Translations under genes and position numbers: made by a program
Shown: positions 1 to 9,792 of the stretch, piece by piece
Position numbering within the stretch: position 1 is the stretch's first letter
Layout of the letters: the number at the start of each line of letters is the position of its first letter
Notes under the pieces: model-generated
What the model saw: the letters and a program-made list of their open reading frames with translations, nothing else
What the model was told of the DNA's origin: nothing
Databases searched by the model: none
Assembly (NCBI GenBank): GCA_026671195.1
Contig: JAPOHD010000012.1
Coordinates: 186,001 to 250,000 of the forward strand
Length of the DNA: 64,000 nt
Source: Draconibacterium aestuarii
GTDB taxonomy: Bacteria; Bacteroidota; Bacteroidia; Bacteroidales; Prolixibacteraceae
Reading direction: 5' to 3'

Positions 1-3000
1 AGCTGGAATGGTGGTTTATTTCTTTTCGACCAGAAAAATGAAACATTTTCCAGAGTGGAAATCAAACCCAAACAAATGGGTAGTCAGAATACAGATTTTG
101 ATATTATTCTGGATATTTATGAAGATCGGGATCATAATATATGGATAGCAACGGATGCAGGAGGGATTGTACGTATTGGGAGCAGCCAGCCATTTGGGGT
201 AGTTTCAGTCAACAGTAATCCCGATTGCGGACTAAAAAATTTTCACATAAGTGCTTTTTATAAATCGCCTGATGGCGTTTTGTACGTGGGAACACGTGGA
301 GGAGGATTATACAAAACTTCTGACAATAAAAAATTTGATTTAGTCCCATTTTCCAGGTCTGGTAGTTCTACATCTATCATAAGGTTTGTCAAACACTTTT
401 CTGAGCATATTCTGTGGATTGGCACCGGACAAGATAGCTACGAACTTGATTTGACTGAGAAAAAAAGCATGTTGAGACCTATTCAGGATAAAAACATTTT
501 TGGCATCAAAAAACTCACATCTTTCTTAAAAGTGGATAATAGTTTGTTAGTTGGTAGCCAGCAAAATGGATTGTTTTATATCTCAAATTATTTTATTGGT
601 TCACGGGAATTGGTAAATATAAGACCCGATAATAGCCCTGTATTGAAAAACGAAAGGATTAACTTTATTAAAGAGGATTTGAGCGGACGTATTTGGTTGG
701 GTACATACAAAGGGGTTTATTTTTTCGATAAAACCATCCAAAAGATTTTGGATATCAATTTTGATGATGATGCCAAGTTAACAAGCGATATTATTTATTG
801 CTGGCACCAAACCAGCGATAGTGTATTTTGGATAGGTACCCCAAGTGGATTAAATAGGCTCACGCAAGCTAAAAATGGTAAATTCATGGTAAGGCATTAT
901 TATCTTGAGGACGGCCTTCCTGACGATTTTATACATGGAATTTTATCGCCCGATAACAAGGATCTCTGGGTGAGCACAAATTCGGGTCTGGCAAAATTAA
1001 ACATCGAAAATAATCAGATTTTCTCTTTCGATAAAACCGATGGTTTGCAGGGAATGATGTATAGCGAAGATAAGGGTTATATGGCAGCTGACGGTACTAT
1101 GTACTTTGGTGGCAACATGGGGTATAATTATTTTAAACCGAATGAAATAGTAATTAATGAGACGATTCCACCTGTTGTATTTACGAGGCTAAAGATATAT
1201 GATAAGGAAGTCTTTCCGATGGAAAAAGTAAATGGAAGGAGGCTTTATGAGAAACCCATAAATTCAAACCCTGAAATTTATCTCACCTATCAGGAAAATG
1301 AATTTACAATCGAGTATGCTGCATTAAATTTCAATGCCCCTGAGCGAAACCAGTATGCCTATAAATTGGAAGGTTATGATAGTGATTGGATATACGTAGG
1401 ATCAAAAAGATCGGTCACGTATATCGGGTTAAAACCAGGTACCTATATTTTCAAAGTTAGAGGATCGAATAACAATAATGTGTGGAATTTGGAAGGAAAT
1501 TCCCTAACAATCTATATAAAGACTGCCCCATGGAAATCATGGTATGCTCTTATTATATACACATTGCTCATCATCGGACTGGCATCTTTAATTCGTTGGA
1601 ATGCGATAAGGCAAGTGAAGTTAGCCAATAATTTAAAATTGGAAAAGATATTGCACAAACAGGATCTGAAGTTGAATGAAATGAAATTGAGGTTTTTTAC
1701 AAACATTTCACATGAGTTTCGCACTCCACTAACACTAATTTTGGCGCCCCTAAAAGAATTATTGACAAAAAAAGAATATTACCCACTTCCGGCTGAAATC
1801 CAAAATAAAGTCGAAATAGCTCTGAATAATTCACTCCGTTTAATGAAATTAGTGAATCAGTTACTCGATTTCAGGAAAGTAGAGTCAGGAAATATGAAAC
1901 TGGCAACAAGTTTCACAAATATTAACAAATTTGTTGCAGAAGTATGTCACCCGTTTTTTGAACTGGCTAAAATAAATAGAATAAATTTTAAATTAACCAT
2001 CGATCCGGACAATGAGGATATCTGGATAGATCGCGACAAAGTAGAAATTGTTATTAATAATTTAGTATCAAATGCATTTAAACATATTCACGAAAACGGG
2101 ACGATTGGAGTACAGCTTTCTCATACTGAAGAAACGGTGCTTTTGAGTGTTTCAGACAATGGTTCAGGTATTCCTGATTATGAGATAGACAAGATATTCG
2201 ACCGTTTTTACAGGATTGAAAAAGTAGAAGGTGAAGGCAGTTCCGGAATTGGTCTTGCACTTGCTAAACGATTTATAGAACTTCACAAGGGTACAATTTC
2301 AGTTAAAAGTGAACCAAATATAAAAACCGAATTTAATATCTCGTTTCAAAAAGGCTCAAGTCATTTAAAGCCCGAAGAAATGCATGAACTGAAAATTGAA
2401 AAATCGAATTTTGTTATTCAGGATCAAATTGTTGTGAACAGACTACCTGTTCGTCAAAAATCCGAGATAGTATCCAGAGATTGTGTTCTTGTTGTAGAGG
2501 ACAATCCGGATCTAAACAATTATCTGGTTGATCTTTTGGAACCATACTATAATGTAGAATTTGGTTTTGATGGCAACGAAGGATTTGAAATTGCAAGAGA
2601 CAAAAAACCACAACTAATTATTTCAGATATTATGATGCCTAATGTTGATGGTTTTGAATTTTGTAAAAAGATCAGAGAAAACAAAGACACCACAACCATC
2701 CCATTTATCTTTCTCACGGCAAAAAGTGATGAACAATTTAATTTGCTGGGAACAAAATCAGGAGCCGACGATTTTATTTCAAAACCTTTCGACCCAAATC
2801 TTTTGTTGGAAAAAGTTAAGAATATGCTTGAAAGCAGGAAAAAACTAAAGGAGCAATACACCAAAATAGTCCGTTTGGAACCATCAGCACTTGAAATCTC
2901 ATCATCGGATGAAGTATTTCTTGATAAAACTATTGCAATAATTGAAGCTAACCTGCAAAACTTAAATTTTACCTCGCATACTATAAGTCAAAAAATGAAC

Positions 3001-3240
3001 ATGAGCCGAACATCTTTTTATCGTAAACTGAAAGAATTAAGTGATATGTCCATTGGCGAGTTTATTCGGTCAATTCGATTAAAACGTGCTGTTCAACTCC
3101 TGGCCGACAAAGAACTCACTATAACCGAGATTGCTTATTCAGTTGGTTTTAGTGATGCAAAATACTTCCGTTCGATATTTCAAAAACAGTTTGGTTGCAC
3201 GCCTTCGGATTATAGGAATAAATTGAATGAATTAAAATAG
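1..3240 (+). CDS. Hybrid two-component system sensor/regulator (5' truncated by window edge)
   Basis: This is a one-protein signalling system (HTCS) that senses a glycan fragment in the periplasm and controls the adjacent susCD locus. The frame is open to base 1, so the GTG at 55 is not the true start and the N-terminus lies outside. Visible in order are beta-propeller repeats with WIGT/WLGT-type motifs (to about 1100), a Y_Y_Y domain (about 1270-1510), a transmembrane helix (about 1535-1600), HisKA with NISHEFRTPL (His codon 1711), HATPase with NLVSNAFKH and GSSGIGLALAK, a receiver with LIISDIMMPNVDG (phospho-Asp codon 2626), and a C-terminal AraC HTH (about 2905-3230). Family knowledge places such proteins beside the polysaccharide locus they activate; regulation of 3539-15984 is inferred from position. 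Confidence 0.95.
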   Translation, partial: SWNGGLFLFDQKNETFSRVEIKPKQMGSQNTDFDIILDIYEDRDHNIWIATDAGGIVRIGSSQPFGVVSVNSNPDCGLKNFHISAFYKSPDGVLYVGTRGGGLYKTSDNKKFDLVPFSRSGSSTSIIRFVKHFSEHILWIGTGQDSYELDLTEKKSMLRPIQDKNIFGIKKLTSFLKVDNSLLVGSQQNGLFYISNYFIGSRELVNIRPDNSPVLKNERINFIKEDLSGRIWLGTYKGVYFFDKTIQKILDINFDDDAKLTSDIIYCWHQTSDSVFWIGTPSGLNRLTQAKNGKFMVRHYYLEDGLPDDFIHGILSPDNKDLWVSTNSGLAKLNIENNQIFSFDKTDGLQGMMYSEDKGYMAADGTMYFGGNMGYNYFKPNEIVINETIPPVVFTRLKIYDKEVFPMEKVNGRRLYEKPINSNPEIYLTYQENEFTIEYAALNFNAPERNQYAYKLEGYDSDWIYVGSKRSVTYIGLKPGTYIFKVRGSNNNNVWNLEGNSLTIYIKTAPWKSWYALIIYTLLIIGLASLIRWNAIRQVKLANNLKLEKILHKQDLKLNEMKLRFFTNISHEFRTPLTLILAPLKELLTKKEYYPLPAEIQNKVEIALNNSLRLMKLVNQLLDFRKVESGNMKLATSFTNINKFVAEVCHPFFELAKINRINFKLTIDPDNEDIWIDRDKVEIVINNLVSNAFKHIHENGTIGVQLSHTEETVLLSVSDNGSGIPDYEIDKIFDRFYRIEKVEGEGSSGIGLALAKRFIELHKGTISVKSEPNIKTEFNISFQKGSSHLKPEEMHELKIEKSNFVIQDQIVVNRLPVRQKSEIVSRDCVLVVEDNPDLNNYLVDLLEPYYNVEFGFDGNEGFEIARDKKPQLIISDIMMPNVDGFEFCKKIRENKDTTTIPFIFLTAKSDEQFNLLGTKSGADDFISKPFDPNLLLEKVKNMLESRKKLKEQYTKIVRLEPSALEISSSDEVFLDKTIAIIEANLQNLNFTSHTISQKMNMSRTSFYRKLKELSDMSIGEFIRSIRLKRAVQLLADKELTITEIAYSVGFSDAKYFRSIFQKQFGCTPSDYRNKLNELK

Positions 3241-3538
3241 TGATATTCAGATTTTTATAGAGGTATCTGGACTGATTGCCCCCTTTTGTTGAACCATCCA
3301 TTTTCTGTGTTCTGAACCATTTCTTCCCCTTTATTAACCCAAATATATCCCTGTACTGAAGTGATAATTCTTCAACTTTGCCTAAAGAAGAAATTAAGTA
3401 TACCAGAACTTATGACTGAATGGAAATCATTCTTATTGCGGATCTTTAATTACCGCACAATTAACTTCCTATTGTATATTCTATTGATTGCAATTGTAAT
3501 TTTTTTAATCATATTAATTATTAACTAAATGAAATCTA
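3241..3538. other. Intergenic region upstream of susC
   Basis: This 298-bp AT-rich gap separates the HTCS stop from susC and presumably carries the susC promoter and the HTCS operator. I could not find a convincing -33/-7 pair or a clear direct repeat. A 13-codon ATG frame at 3529 overlaps the susC start in another frame and is probably chance. Confidence 0.4.
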
Positions 3539-6500
3539 ATGAGACAAACAAATCGAACTTTATGTAAAAAATTGTGCTTTATAATAGCGACATTTTTTTT
3601 AGTTGCTTCTGCATGGGCTCAGCAAAACGTTATTACCGGGACTGTTACCGATGAAAGCGGGCAACCTCTTCCCGGTGTAACTGTTGTGGTTAAAGGCACT
3701 GTCAACGGTACCACTACCAATGTTGAGGGGAACTACTCAATCTCTAATGTTCCCAACGAAGGCACACTGGTATTCTCTTTTGTGGGTATGAAAACTCAGG
3801 AAATTGTTGTATCGGGTAAAACCAGTATTATTGTTAACATGGTAGCAGAAACAATTGGAATTGAGGAAATTGTTGCTGTAGGGTATGGCACCCAGAAAAG
3901 GAAAGATCTTACCGGATCTGTTGTCACGGTTAAAGCGGAAGATTTTACCCCCGGGGCAAACTCAAATGCCATTGAGCTACTAAAAGGTACTGCTGCGGGA
4001 GTTGTCGTAAGCCAAACAAACTCTGCCCCAGGAGCTAGCCCTTCAATAAGGATTAGAGGGGCAGGTTCTATTAACAGTAGTAATGCTGTTTTGTACGTAG
4101 TTGATGGTATTCCGGGCATATCACCATCATCTTTAAGCCCGGGTGATATTGAAAGTATCGAGATTTTAAAAGATGCTTCTGCAGCCTCAATTTATGGAAC
4201 CCGTGCAGCTAATGGTGTCGTTCTTGTTACCACTAAAAAGGGAAAAAAAGGAAAACCAGTATTTACATATAATGCGTATGCCGGAATTCAGGAACCAGCG
4301 AATTTAATTGATGTTTTGGGTGCAAAGGATTACATGGAATTTGTTAACCTACGATTGGATTGGGCTAATAGAGCGCCAGCATTTAGTGACAGTGATATCG
4401 CTAATGCAGGTCAGGGAACAAACTGGCAAAAAGAAATCACAAGAAAGGCAACTGTGCAAAACCATCAAATAGGAATTTCTGGTGGGGCTGATAATGGCAG
4501 TACCTATTATTTTGGCGTGAATTATTTTGATCAGGATGGTATTGTTCTTGGATCAGATACTAAAAAATATAATGTAAGGAGTAACATTACTTCAAAACCT
4601 ATTGAACACCTTACCGTTAATTTTGGGATTAATTATACGAACCAAACAGTAAGTAGTCTTAATAATCCAACGGCAGATGGAGGGTTGTTTCAGAGTGCTT
4701 TAAGGATGTCTCCCGCAGTTCCTACGGGTATCGATCCAGCAACAGGGCGTTATTATATTGATTCTTACAATAATACAGATGCTCCGTACACAGACATTGT
4801 AGGTCGTTCTGATGTCACAGTGTATAGAAGATTTTATTCGTTTTTAAGATCAGATTACGAAATTGTTGACAATTTAGTAGCCACTCTTAACCTGGCAGCA
4901 GAAGACAATAATAGCCGTCGTGACAGGTATACTAATAGATTAACATTAGGTGGTTTAGGTGCTGGCGGCGTCGCTAACATTAATGCTGGTGAATCTACCC
5001 ATTGGTTGGTTGAAACCTTATTAAAATATGAAAAGAATTTTAACGAAAAACATGATTTTTCTATTTTAGGTGGAGCCACATGGGAAAAATTTGATTCAAG
5101 AAATGTTGGTGCCAGTTCAAGAGGGTTTCTTTCAGATGTTTTAGCTACCAATGCATTACAAAGTGGTGATAGTGAATTAGGTGATAATGTATCCAGTAGT
5201 AGAAATGTAAACCAGCTAAATGGTTTTTTAGGACGTGTAACTTATGGATATGATGATAGGTATCTTTTAACAGCAACATTAAGAGTTGATGGATCTTCTC
5301 GTTTTGCTAAAGGCAACAAATATGCATACTTTCCTTCGGCCTCTTTCGGATGGCGTATATCTAATGAAGAATTTTTAACAGATACAGAATGGATATACGA
5401 CTTGAAATTTAGAGTGGGTTATGGACAGTTAGGTAATCAAGGTATCAATAACTTTGAAACCAGAACAACTTTAGTACCGGGAGGAAACTCAGTTTTTGGA
5501 GATGTTATTGCACAGGGAGTAGTTCCACCACGATTGGCTAATCCAAATTTAACATGGGAAACAACTTCAGAAATCAACATCGGGTTGGATTATGGATTTG
5601 TTAATAACCGGATTAATGGTTCAGTAGATTATTTTAAAAGAATAACAGTGGATCAATTATTTAATAAACCACTGCCTTCTGTTGTAGGTTTTACAAATGT
5701 AAGAACCAATATTGGAGAGGTAACAAATTCTGGTATAGACTTTACTTTGAACACCAGGAATTTTACGGGTAATTTTAAATGGAATACGTCATTAACGGTA
5801 TCTTACCTTAAAAATGAAGTGACCGATTTACCTGACTTTCAACAAGAATTACTAGGAGGCTATGCTTTTAATAATGGAGGAACTTATTGGGTTGTAAAAG
5901 AAGGAGCCGCACTCCGGTCATATTATGGATATATTGTAGATGGCCTTTTCCAGGAGGGAGATGATATAGCAAATTCTCCAACTCCAGCAGAAAATTTTCA
6001 ACCTGGCATGCCACGTTTTAGAGACATTAGTGGTCCGGATGGTGTACCCGATGGTAAAATTAATGCAGATGATAGAACCATTTTAGGCTCTCCATTTCCG
6101 GATTATACATTTGGGCTCCGTAATGAATTTAGTTATAAAAATTTTACTTTGGATGTGTTTATCAACGGTTCTCAGGGAGCCGAAACATTTGATGCATACG
6201 TTGCAGAAACCATTTATCCGCAAAACCTCTATGGCAATGCGTTTTCCAGTTATTATTTTGATAGATGGACACCAGACAATCCAAATACCAGTATCCCTTC
6301 CGGACAAAATTTCTCACTTTATGGAGGACAGCAAGTAGTTAATTCTTTGGATGTTCGGGATGTTTCATATGTGCGGTTGAAAAATGTGACGCTGACTTAT
6401 AAGGTACCATTAACTACTAATAAATTGTTTTCAGATTTAAGCATTTATATTTCAGGGGATAATCTTGTTACATGGACAGATTTTATTGGTTATGATCCGG

Positions 6501-6595
6501 AAGGTAGTATTTATGGAGATAGTTTAGAATCAAAATCGTATAATAGTTACCCTATCGCGCGTACCTTTAGGTTAGGATTAAATATTAAATTCTAA
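3539..6595 (+). CDS. SusC/RagA-family TonB-linked outer membrane protein
   Basis: This is a TonB-dependent outer-membrane transporter that imports oligosaccharides together with its SusD partner encoded 13 bp downstream. The 1018 residues start with a signal peptide ending near SAWAQQ, followed by a carboxypeptidase-D-like domain (about 30-115, VITGTVTDESGQPLPGV), a plug with VAVGYGTQKRKDLTGSV and VDGIPG, and a long beta-barrel ending in phenylalanine (GLNIKF), as usual for outer-membrane barrels. Length is typical of the family. The ATG at 3539 is supported by the signal peptide directly following it. The substrate cannot be read from the sequence; the neighbours suggest a sulfated galactose-containing glycan. 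Confidence 0.95.
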   Translation: MRQTNRTLCKKLCFIIATFFLVASAWAQQNVITGTVTDESGQPLPGVTVVVKGTVNGTTTNVEGNYSISNVPNEGTLVFSFVGMKTQEIVVSGKTSIIVNMVAETIGIEEIVAVGYGTQKRKDLTGSVVTVKAEDFTPGANSNAIELLKGTAAGVVVSQTNSAPGASPSIRIRGAGSINSSNAVLYVVDGIPGISPSSLSPGDIESIEILKDASAASIYGTRAANGVVLVTTKKGKKGKPVFTYNAYAGIQEPANLIDVLGAKDYMEFVNLRLDWANRAPAFSDSDIANAGQGTNWQKEITRKATVQNHQIGISGGADNGSTYYFGVNYFDQDGIVLGSDTKKYNVRSNITSKPIEHLTVNFGINYTNQTVSSLNNPTADGGLFQSALRMSPAVPTGIDPATGRYYIDSYNNTDAPYTDIVGRSDVTVYRRFYSFLRSDYEIVDNLVATLNLAAEDNNSRRDRYTNRLTLGGLGAGGVANINAGESTHWLVETLLKYEKNFNEKHDFSILGGATWEKFDSRNVGASSRGFLSDVLATNALQSGDSELGDNVSSSRNVNQLNGFLGRVTYGYDDRYLLTATLRVDGSSRFAKGNKYAYFPSASFGWRISNEEFLTDTEWIYDLKFRVGYGQLGNQGINNFETRTTLVPGGNSVFGDVIAQGVVPPRLANPNLTWETTSEINIGLDYGFVNNRINGSVDYFKRITVDQLFNKPLPSVVGFTNVRTNIGEVTNSGIDFTLNTRNFTGNFKWNTSLTVSYLKNEVTDLPDFQQELLGGYAFNNGGTYWVVKEGAALRSYYGYIVDGLFQEGDDIANSPTPAENFQPGMPRFRDISGPDGVPDGKINADDRTILGSPFPDYTFGLRNEFSYKNFTLDVFINGSQGAETFDAYVAETIYPQNLYGNAFSSYYFDRWTPDNPNTSIPSGQNFSLYGGQQVVNSLDVRDVSYVRLKNVTLTYKVPLTTNKLFSDLSIYISGDNLVTWTDFIGYDPEGSIYGDSLESKSYNSYPIARTFRLGLNIKF

Positions 6596-6608
6596 AAAAG
6601 TAAAAATC

Positions 6609-8099
6609 ATGAAAAAATATATTTTAAAGACCAACTTTTTGATAATATTCACGGTATTGTTATTATCAAATTTTAGTTGTAGCAATTTCTTGGAAGAAGA
6701 AGTATATACAGAATATGATCCAGATGCTTTTCTGGCAACTCAATCAGGTGTTGATGCGTTGTTAACTGGAGTTTATTCCGGGTCAACCATCACTGGATTT
6801 CAGGCCAGAGATTATTATTACATTTTGAGTGAATTTGTAACAGACATTTCTTTTGAAACAGACGGAGGCCTTGCAAGTCAATTAAAACCAGTACAGGAAT
6901 TTAACTGGAATTCTGGTATACCATACATTAATAGTCTTTGGAATCAGATGTACCAAGCTATATCAAGAGCAAATAATGTTATAAATGTTACTGCAACATT
7001 AACTTCAACAGACCAAGCCGTAATTGATAAAATAGTAGCCGAATGTCGATTTATTAGAGGGTACAGTTATTTTTACCTGCACGGCTTTTTTGGGCCAACA
7101 CCCATTATCGAGATTCCTGTAGGTGCTAGTTTAGATGAGATTGAAGCTATCGGTAAATCAAGCCTTAGAGCGACAGAAGAGGAGTACAGGGCTTATGTAG
7201 AAGCAGATCTCCAATTTGCAGCATCTACATTAGCTGCCGGAGGTTTTAGTAGTAGAGCAAACAAAGGAAATGCATATGCTGCTTTATGCAAATTTTATCT
7301 AAGCAATAAAGAATGGCAAAAAGCCGCAGATGCTGCGAATACTGTTTTGGGCTTAGGTTACACACTATACCCAGATTATACAAAACTATTTACCATTGAG
7401 GGTGAAAATAATAATGAGTTTATTTTAAGAACCGAATGCAAAGTGGGCTCTAATCAAGTGAATATATACATGGCACATGCGTTTCCGCAGAGATATAGAG
7501 TATTACCTAACTGGACTAATTATGGAGCTCAATTTAGAACCTGGACGGCGTTTGTTGAAACTTTTGAACTACAAGATGAGAGAAGAAAACTCTTCCTTAC
7601 AGAGCATATTCCGAATAATTCTACCGAGGTAAAATATATGCTTAGAGATCCTGAGACTGGAGCTGCCCTAAATGATGCACGAAGTTTTAAATATGTTCCT
7701 GATCCTGATGCTGTGAATACGCAACATGGGAATGATATTCCTCTAATACGTTTGGCAGATATCATTTTATCCCGAGCTGAGGCATTAAATGAATTAAATG
7801 GCCCTACCCAAGAGGCTATCGAACTTATTAATCAAGTAAGGAACCGAGCCAAAGCGACACCAATTGCATTAGGTGATTACCCAAATAAAGAATCTTTAAG
7901 GGACTTTTTATTAGCAGAACGTGGTAGAGAGCTTTACACGGAACAAGCCAGAAGGGACGACCTTATTAGGCATGGTAAGTTTGTTTCTAATGCCATTGCA
8001 AGAGGATGGCCTGCAAAAGACTATATGAATTTATATCCAATACCTCAACAGCAAATAGATAACAATCCTAATTTAGTACAAAACCCGGGATACAATTAG
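6609..8099 (+). CDS. RagB/SusD family nutrient uptake outer membrane lipoprotein
   Basis: This is the surface glycan-binding lipoprotein that caps the SusC transporter. The 496 residues have a lipoprotein signal peptide with LSNFSC (lipidated Cys24), the SusD opening FLEEEVYTEYDPDAF, tetratricopeptide-like helices (SRANNVIN, ECRFIRGYSYFYLHGFFGPTPII) and the C-terminal SusD motif RAEALNELNG...INQVRNRA...LLAERGRELYTEQARRDDLIR. Start and length fit the family. It lies 13 bp after susC, so the two are co-transcribed, and a terminator-like hairpin follows at 8156. Confidence 0.95.
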   Translation: MKKYILKTNFLIIFTVLLLSNFSCSNFLEEEVYTEYDPDAFLATQSGVDALLTGVYSGSTITGFQARDYYYILSEFVTDISFETDGGLASQLKPVQEFNWNSGIPYINSLWNQMYQAISRANNVINVTATLTSTDQAVIDKIVAECRFIRGYSYFYLHGFFGPTPIIEIPVGASLDEIEAIGKSSLRATEEEYRAYVEADLQFAASTLAAGGFSSRANKGNAYAALCKFYLSNKEWQKAADAANTVLGLGYTLYPDYTKLFTIEGENNNEFILRTECKVGSNQVNIYMAHAFPQRYRVLPNWTNYGAQFRTWTAFVETFELQDERRKLFLTEHIPNNSTEVKYMLRDPETGAALNDARSFKYVPDPDAVNTQHGNDIPLIRLADIILSRAEALNELNGPTQEAIELINQVRNRAKATPIALGDYPNKESLRDFLLAERGRELYTEQARRDDLIRHGKFVSNAIARGWPAKDYMNLYPIPQQQIDNNPNLVQNPGYN

Positions 8100-8155
8100 T
8101 GTTCAGTTTCGACCTGCTTATTTAGTCATTGTATAATGAATAGCTAATGAATGAG

Positions 8156-8202
8156 AAAACACTTTGGGTTTGATCGTTTAGATCATTCCCAAAATGTTTT
8201 TT
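8156..8202 (+). terminator. Putative terminator after susCD
   Basis: AACACTTTGGG pairs imperfectly with CCCAAAATGTT across a 19-bp loop, followed by T6. It begins 57 bp after the susD stop, so it probably ends or attenuates the susCD transcript before the enzyme genes. Confidence 0.55.
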
Positions 8203-8437
8203 CGTCGGGTTTTATTGAGTTTGGGAAAGTGTTATGAAATGTCTTTATATAATCCAAAAAACACGTGTTAATCATTTGATAACTAATGGCTTGGTGTTAT
8301 AGGTGCTCTCAGGTCATTAACAAAGGAACCAATTTGAAAAGTAATATATTTATTCAACTTGTTTTTATTGTTGTAATTCCAACTTTTCCAGATGATATCT
8401 CCTAAGCTGATTAAGCAAAAATTAATTCCGATTATAA
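8203..8437. other. Intergenic region, no gene seen
   Basis: AT-rich sequence between the susCD terminator and the sulfatase relic. I see no open frame or strong repeat. It may be eroded sequence from the lost 5' part of that sulfatase. Confidence 0.3.
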
Positions 8438-8680
8438 TTGAGCAATTATTTTGATAGATTGCTATACGACTGGAAAGTTGTGAAACCAAGAGACGGTGAT
8501 TATGAGTTTTATAATTTGCGCGAAGATCTGTCGGAGAAAAACGATTTGTCGGCACAGTTTTCTGAGATAAAAAATTCTATTGATAGAGAAACTCAATACG
8601 CGGGAATCAAAGCTTCAAACACCAAAATGGACCAATTGAGGTGGTTGGATTGGATACAGCCAGATACACGGAAAGTTTGA
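8438..8680 (+). pseudogene. C-terminal remnant of a sulfatase
   Basis: The frame ends in TAA/TGA context after about 75 codons and reads YDWKVVKPRDGDYEFYNL then REDLSEKNDLSAQFSEIK. This matches the usual C-terminus of S1 sulfatases, where a W-K-L segment is followed by an acidic ELYNL-x-x-D-x-x-E-x-x-(N/D)-L turn; the intact sulfatase at 16570 has the comparable DELYNLRTDLEEQHNI. Nothing of the catalytic N-terminal domain (CxPxR) precedes it, and the only starts are weak (TTG at 8438). I read it as what remains after most of a sulfatase gene was deleted; a functional small protein is unlikely. Confidence 0.6.
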
Positions 8681-8765
8681 ACCAGTAACTTGCTTCTTTT
8701 TGGGGTAGAATCAGTCGTTTTAAAACAATGAACTATAAACCGAAATTAAATTACACAAAAATCAA

Positions 8766-9779
8766 ATGAAAGAAATAGTATCACTTTTTGCGTTAAAGCT
8801 TTTCGCACTCGTAATTATTGTAAGTACAGCGATAATTCCTGCCCGTTCCCAGGAACTGCATAAATATACATCGTTTAAAACCGGAGGCGAATGGTTGGAT
8901 ACCGATGGTGTTCACATTGATTGTCATGGAGGGAACATCCTTTATGTTGAGCATTTAAAAACTTTTTACTGGTATGGTGAACACCGTGGGCAACCAAGGG
9001 GGGCATCCTGTTACTCATCAACCGACCTGTACAATTGGAAAAAAGAGGGGGTTGTAATTGAAAAAGGAGATATTCAGGTTTTCGAACGTCCTAAAGTTGT
9101 TTACGATGAAGTCAACAAAAGATATGTGATGTGGTTTCATTACGATGGTACTCTGAATGGTCGGGGTTATGGCATTGCAGAACTGGGTATTGCTATTAGC
9201 GATAGTCCGACAGGGCCTTTTGTCCTTCAGGATCACTACCGTCCGAATGGTCATGAGTCGCGTGATATCGGTATGTATTTCGAACCGGATACAAAGAAAG
9301 CCTACATTGGTTATGCCGCTGATCATGTAAATCTAACAATCAGAATGGTTGAATTATCGGAAGATTACCTGAGTACAACAACCAACGATGTGGACATTGA
9401 AGCTCATTGTGAAGGGCCTGGTATTTTGAAAAAGGATGGAACCTATTATCTTTTAACAAGCCAGTGTTCGGGATGGACGCCCAATCCGGGAACGTATTAT
9501 ACAGCTTCATCGATTATGGGGCCATACACCAGTCAGGGAATTCCGTTTATTGGCGATGCCGGTAACAACTCTTTTAACTCGCAACCCTGTTTTATTTTTA
9601 AAATCCCCGGTTATAAAGATGCCTTTTTATACATGGGTGACAGATGGAATGGTGGTGGCAGTCCAAAATCGGAATACGTATTTTTACCTATTACGATTAC
9701 AGAAAAAGGTAAAATGGAAATACACTGGCGTAACGAGTGGGATCTGAGCATATTTACACCAGAAAGGAAAAGACACTAA
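8766..9779 (+). CDS. Glycoside hydrolase family 43-like protein (galactanase/galactosidase type)
   Basis: A secreted 337-residue enzyme with a signal peptide (cleavage near PARSQ). The fold is five-bladed beta-propeller GH43/GH117-like: DGVHIDCHGGNILYVE, FYWYGEHRG, SSTDLYNWKKEG, FERPKVVYDEVNKRYVMW, AHCEGPGILKKDGTYYLLTS, and a DAFLYMGDRW segment near the end. The HGG...YWYGEH combination resembles GH43 subfamilies that act on beta-1,3-galactan or related galactosides; that specificity is inferred from memory of the family, not shown. It precedes the sulfatase at 9793 by 13 bp and is presumably in the same transcript. Confidence 0.8.
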   Translation: MKEIVSLFALKLFALVIIVSTAIIPARSQELHKYTSFKTGGEWLDTDGVHIDCHGGNILYVEHLKTFYWYGEHRGQPRGASCYSSTDLYNWKKEGVVIEKGDIQVFERPKVVYDEVNKRYVMWFHYDGTLNGRGYGIAELGIAISDSPTGPFVLQDHYRPNGHESRDIGMYFEPDTKKAYIGYAADHVNLTIRMVELSEDYLSTTTNDVDIEAHCEGPGILKKDGTYYLLTSQCSGWTPNPGTYYTASSIMGPYTSQGIPFIGDAGNNSFNSQPCFIFKIPGYKDAFLYMGDRWNGGGSPKSEYVFLPITITEKGKMEIHWRNEWDLSIFTPERKRH

Positions 9780-9792
9780 ATATTTCGGAATA

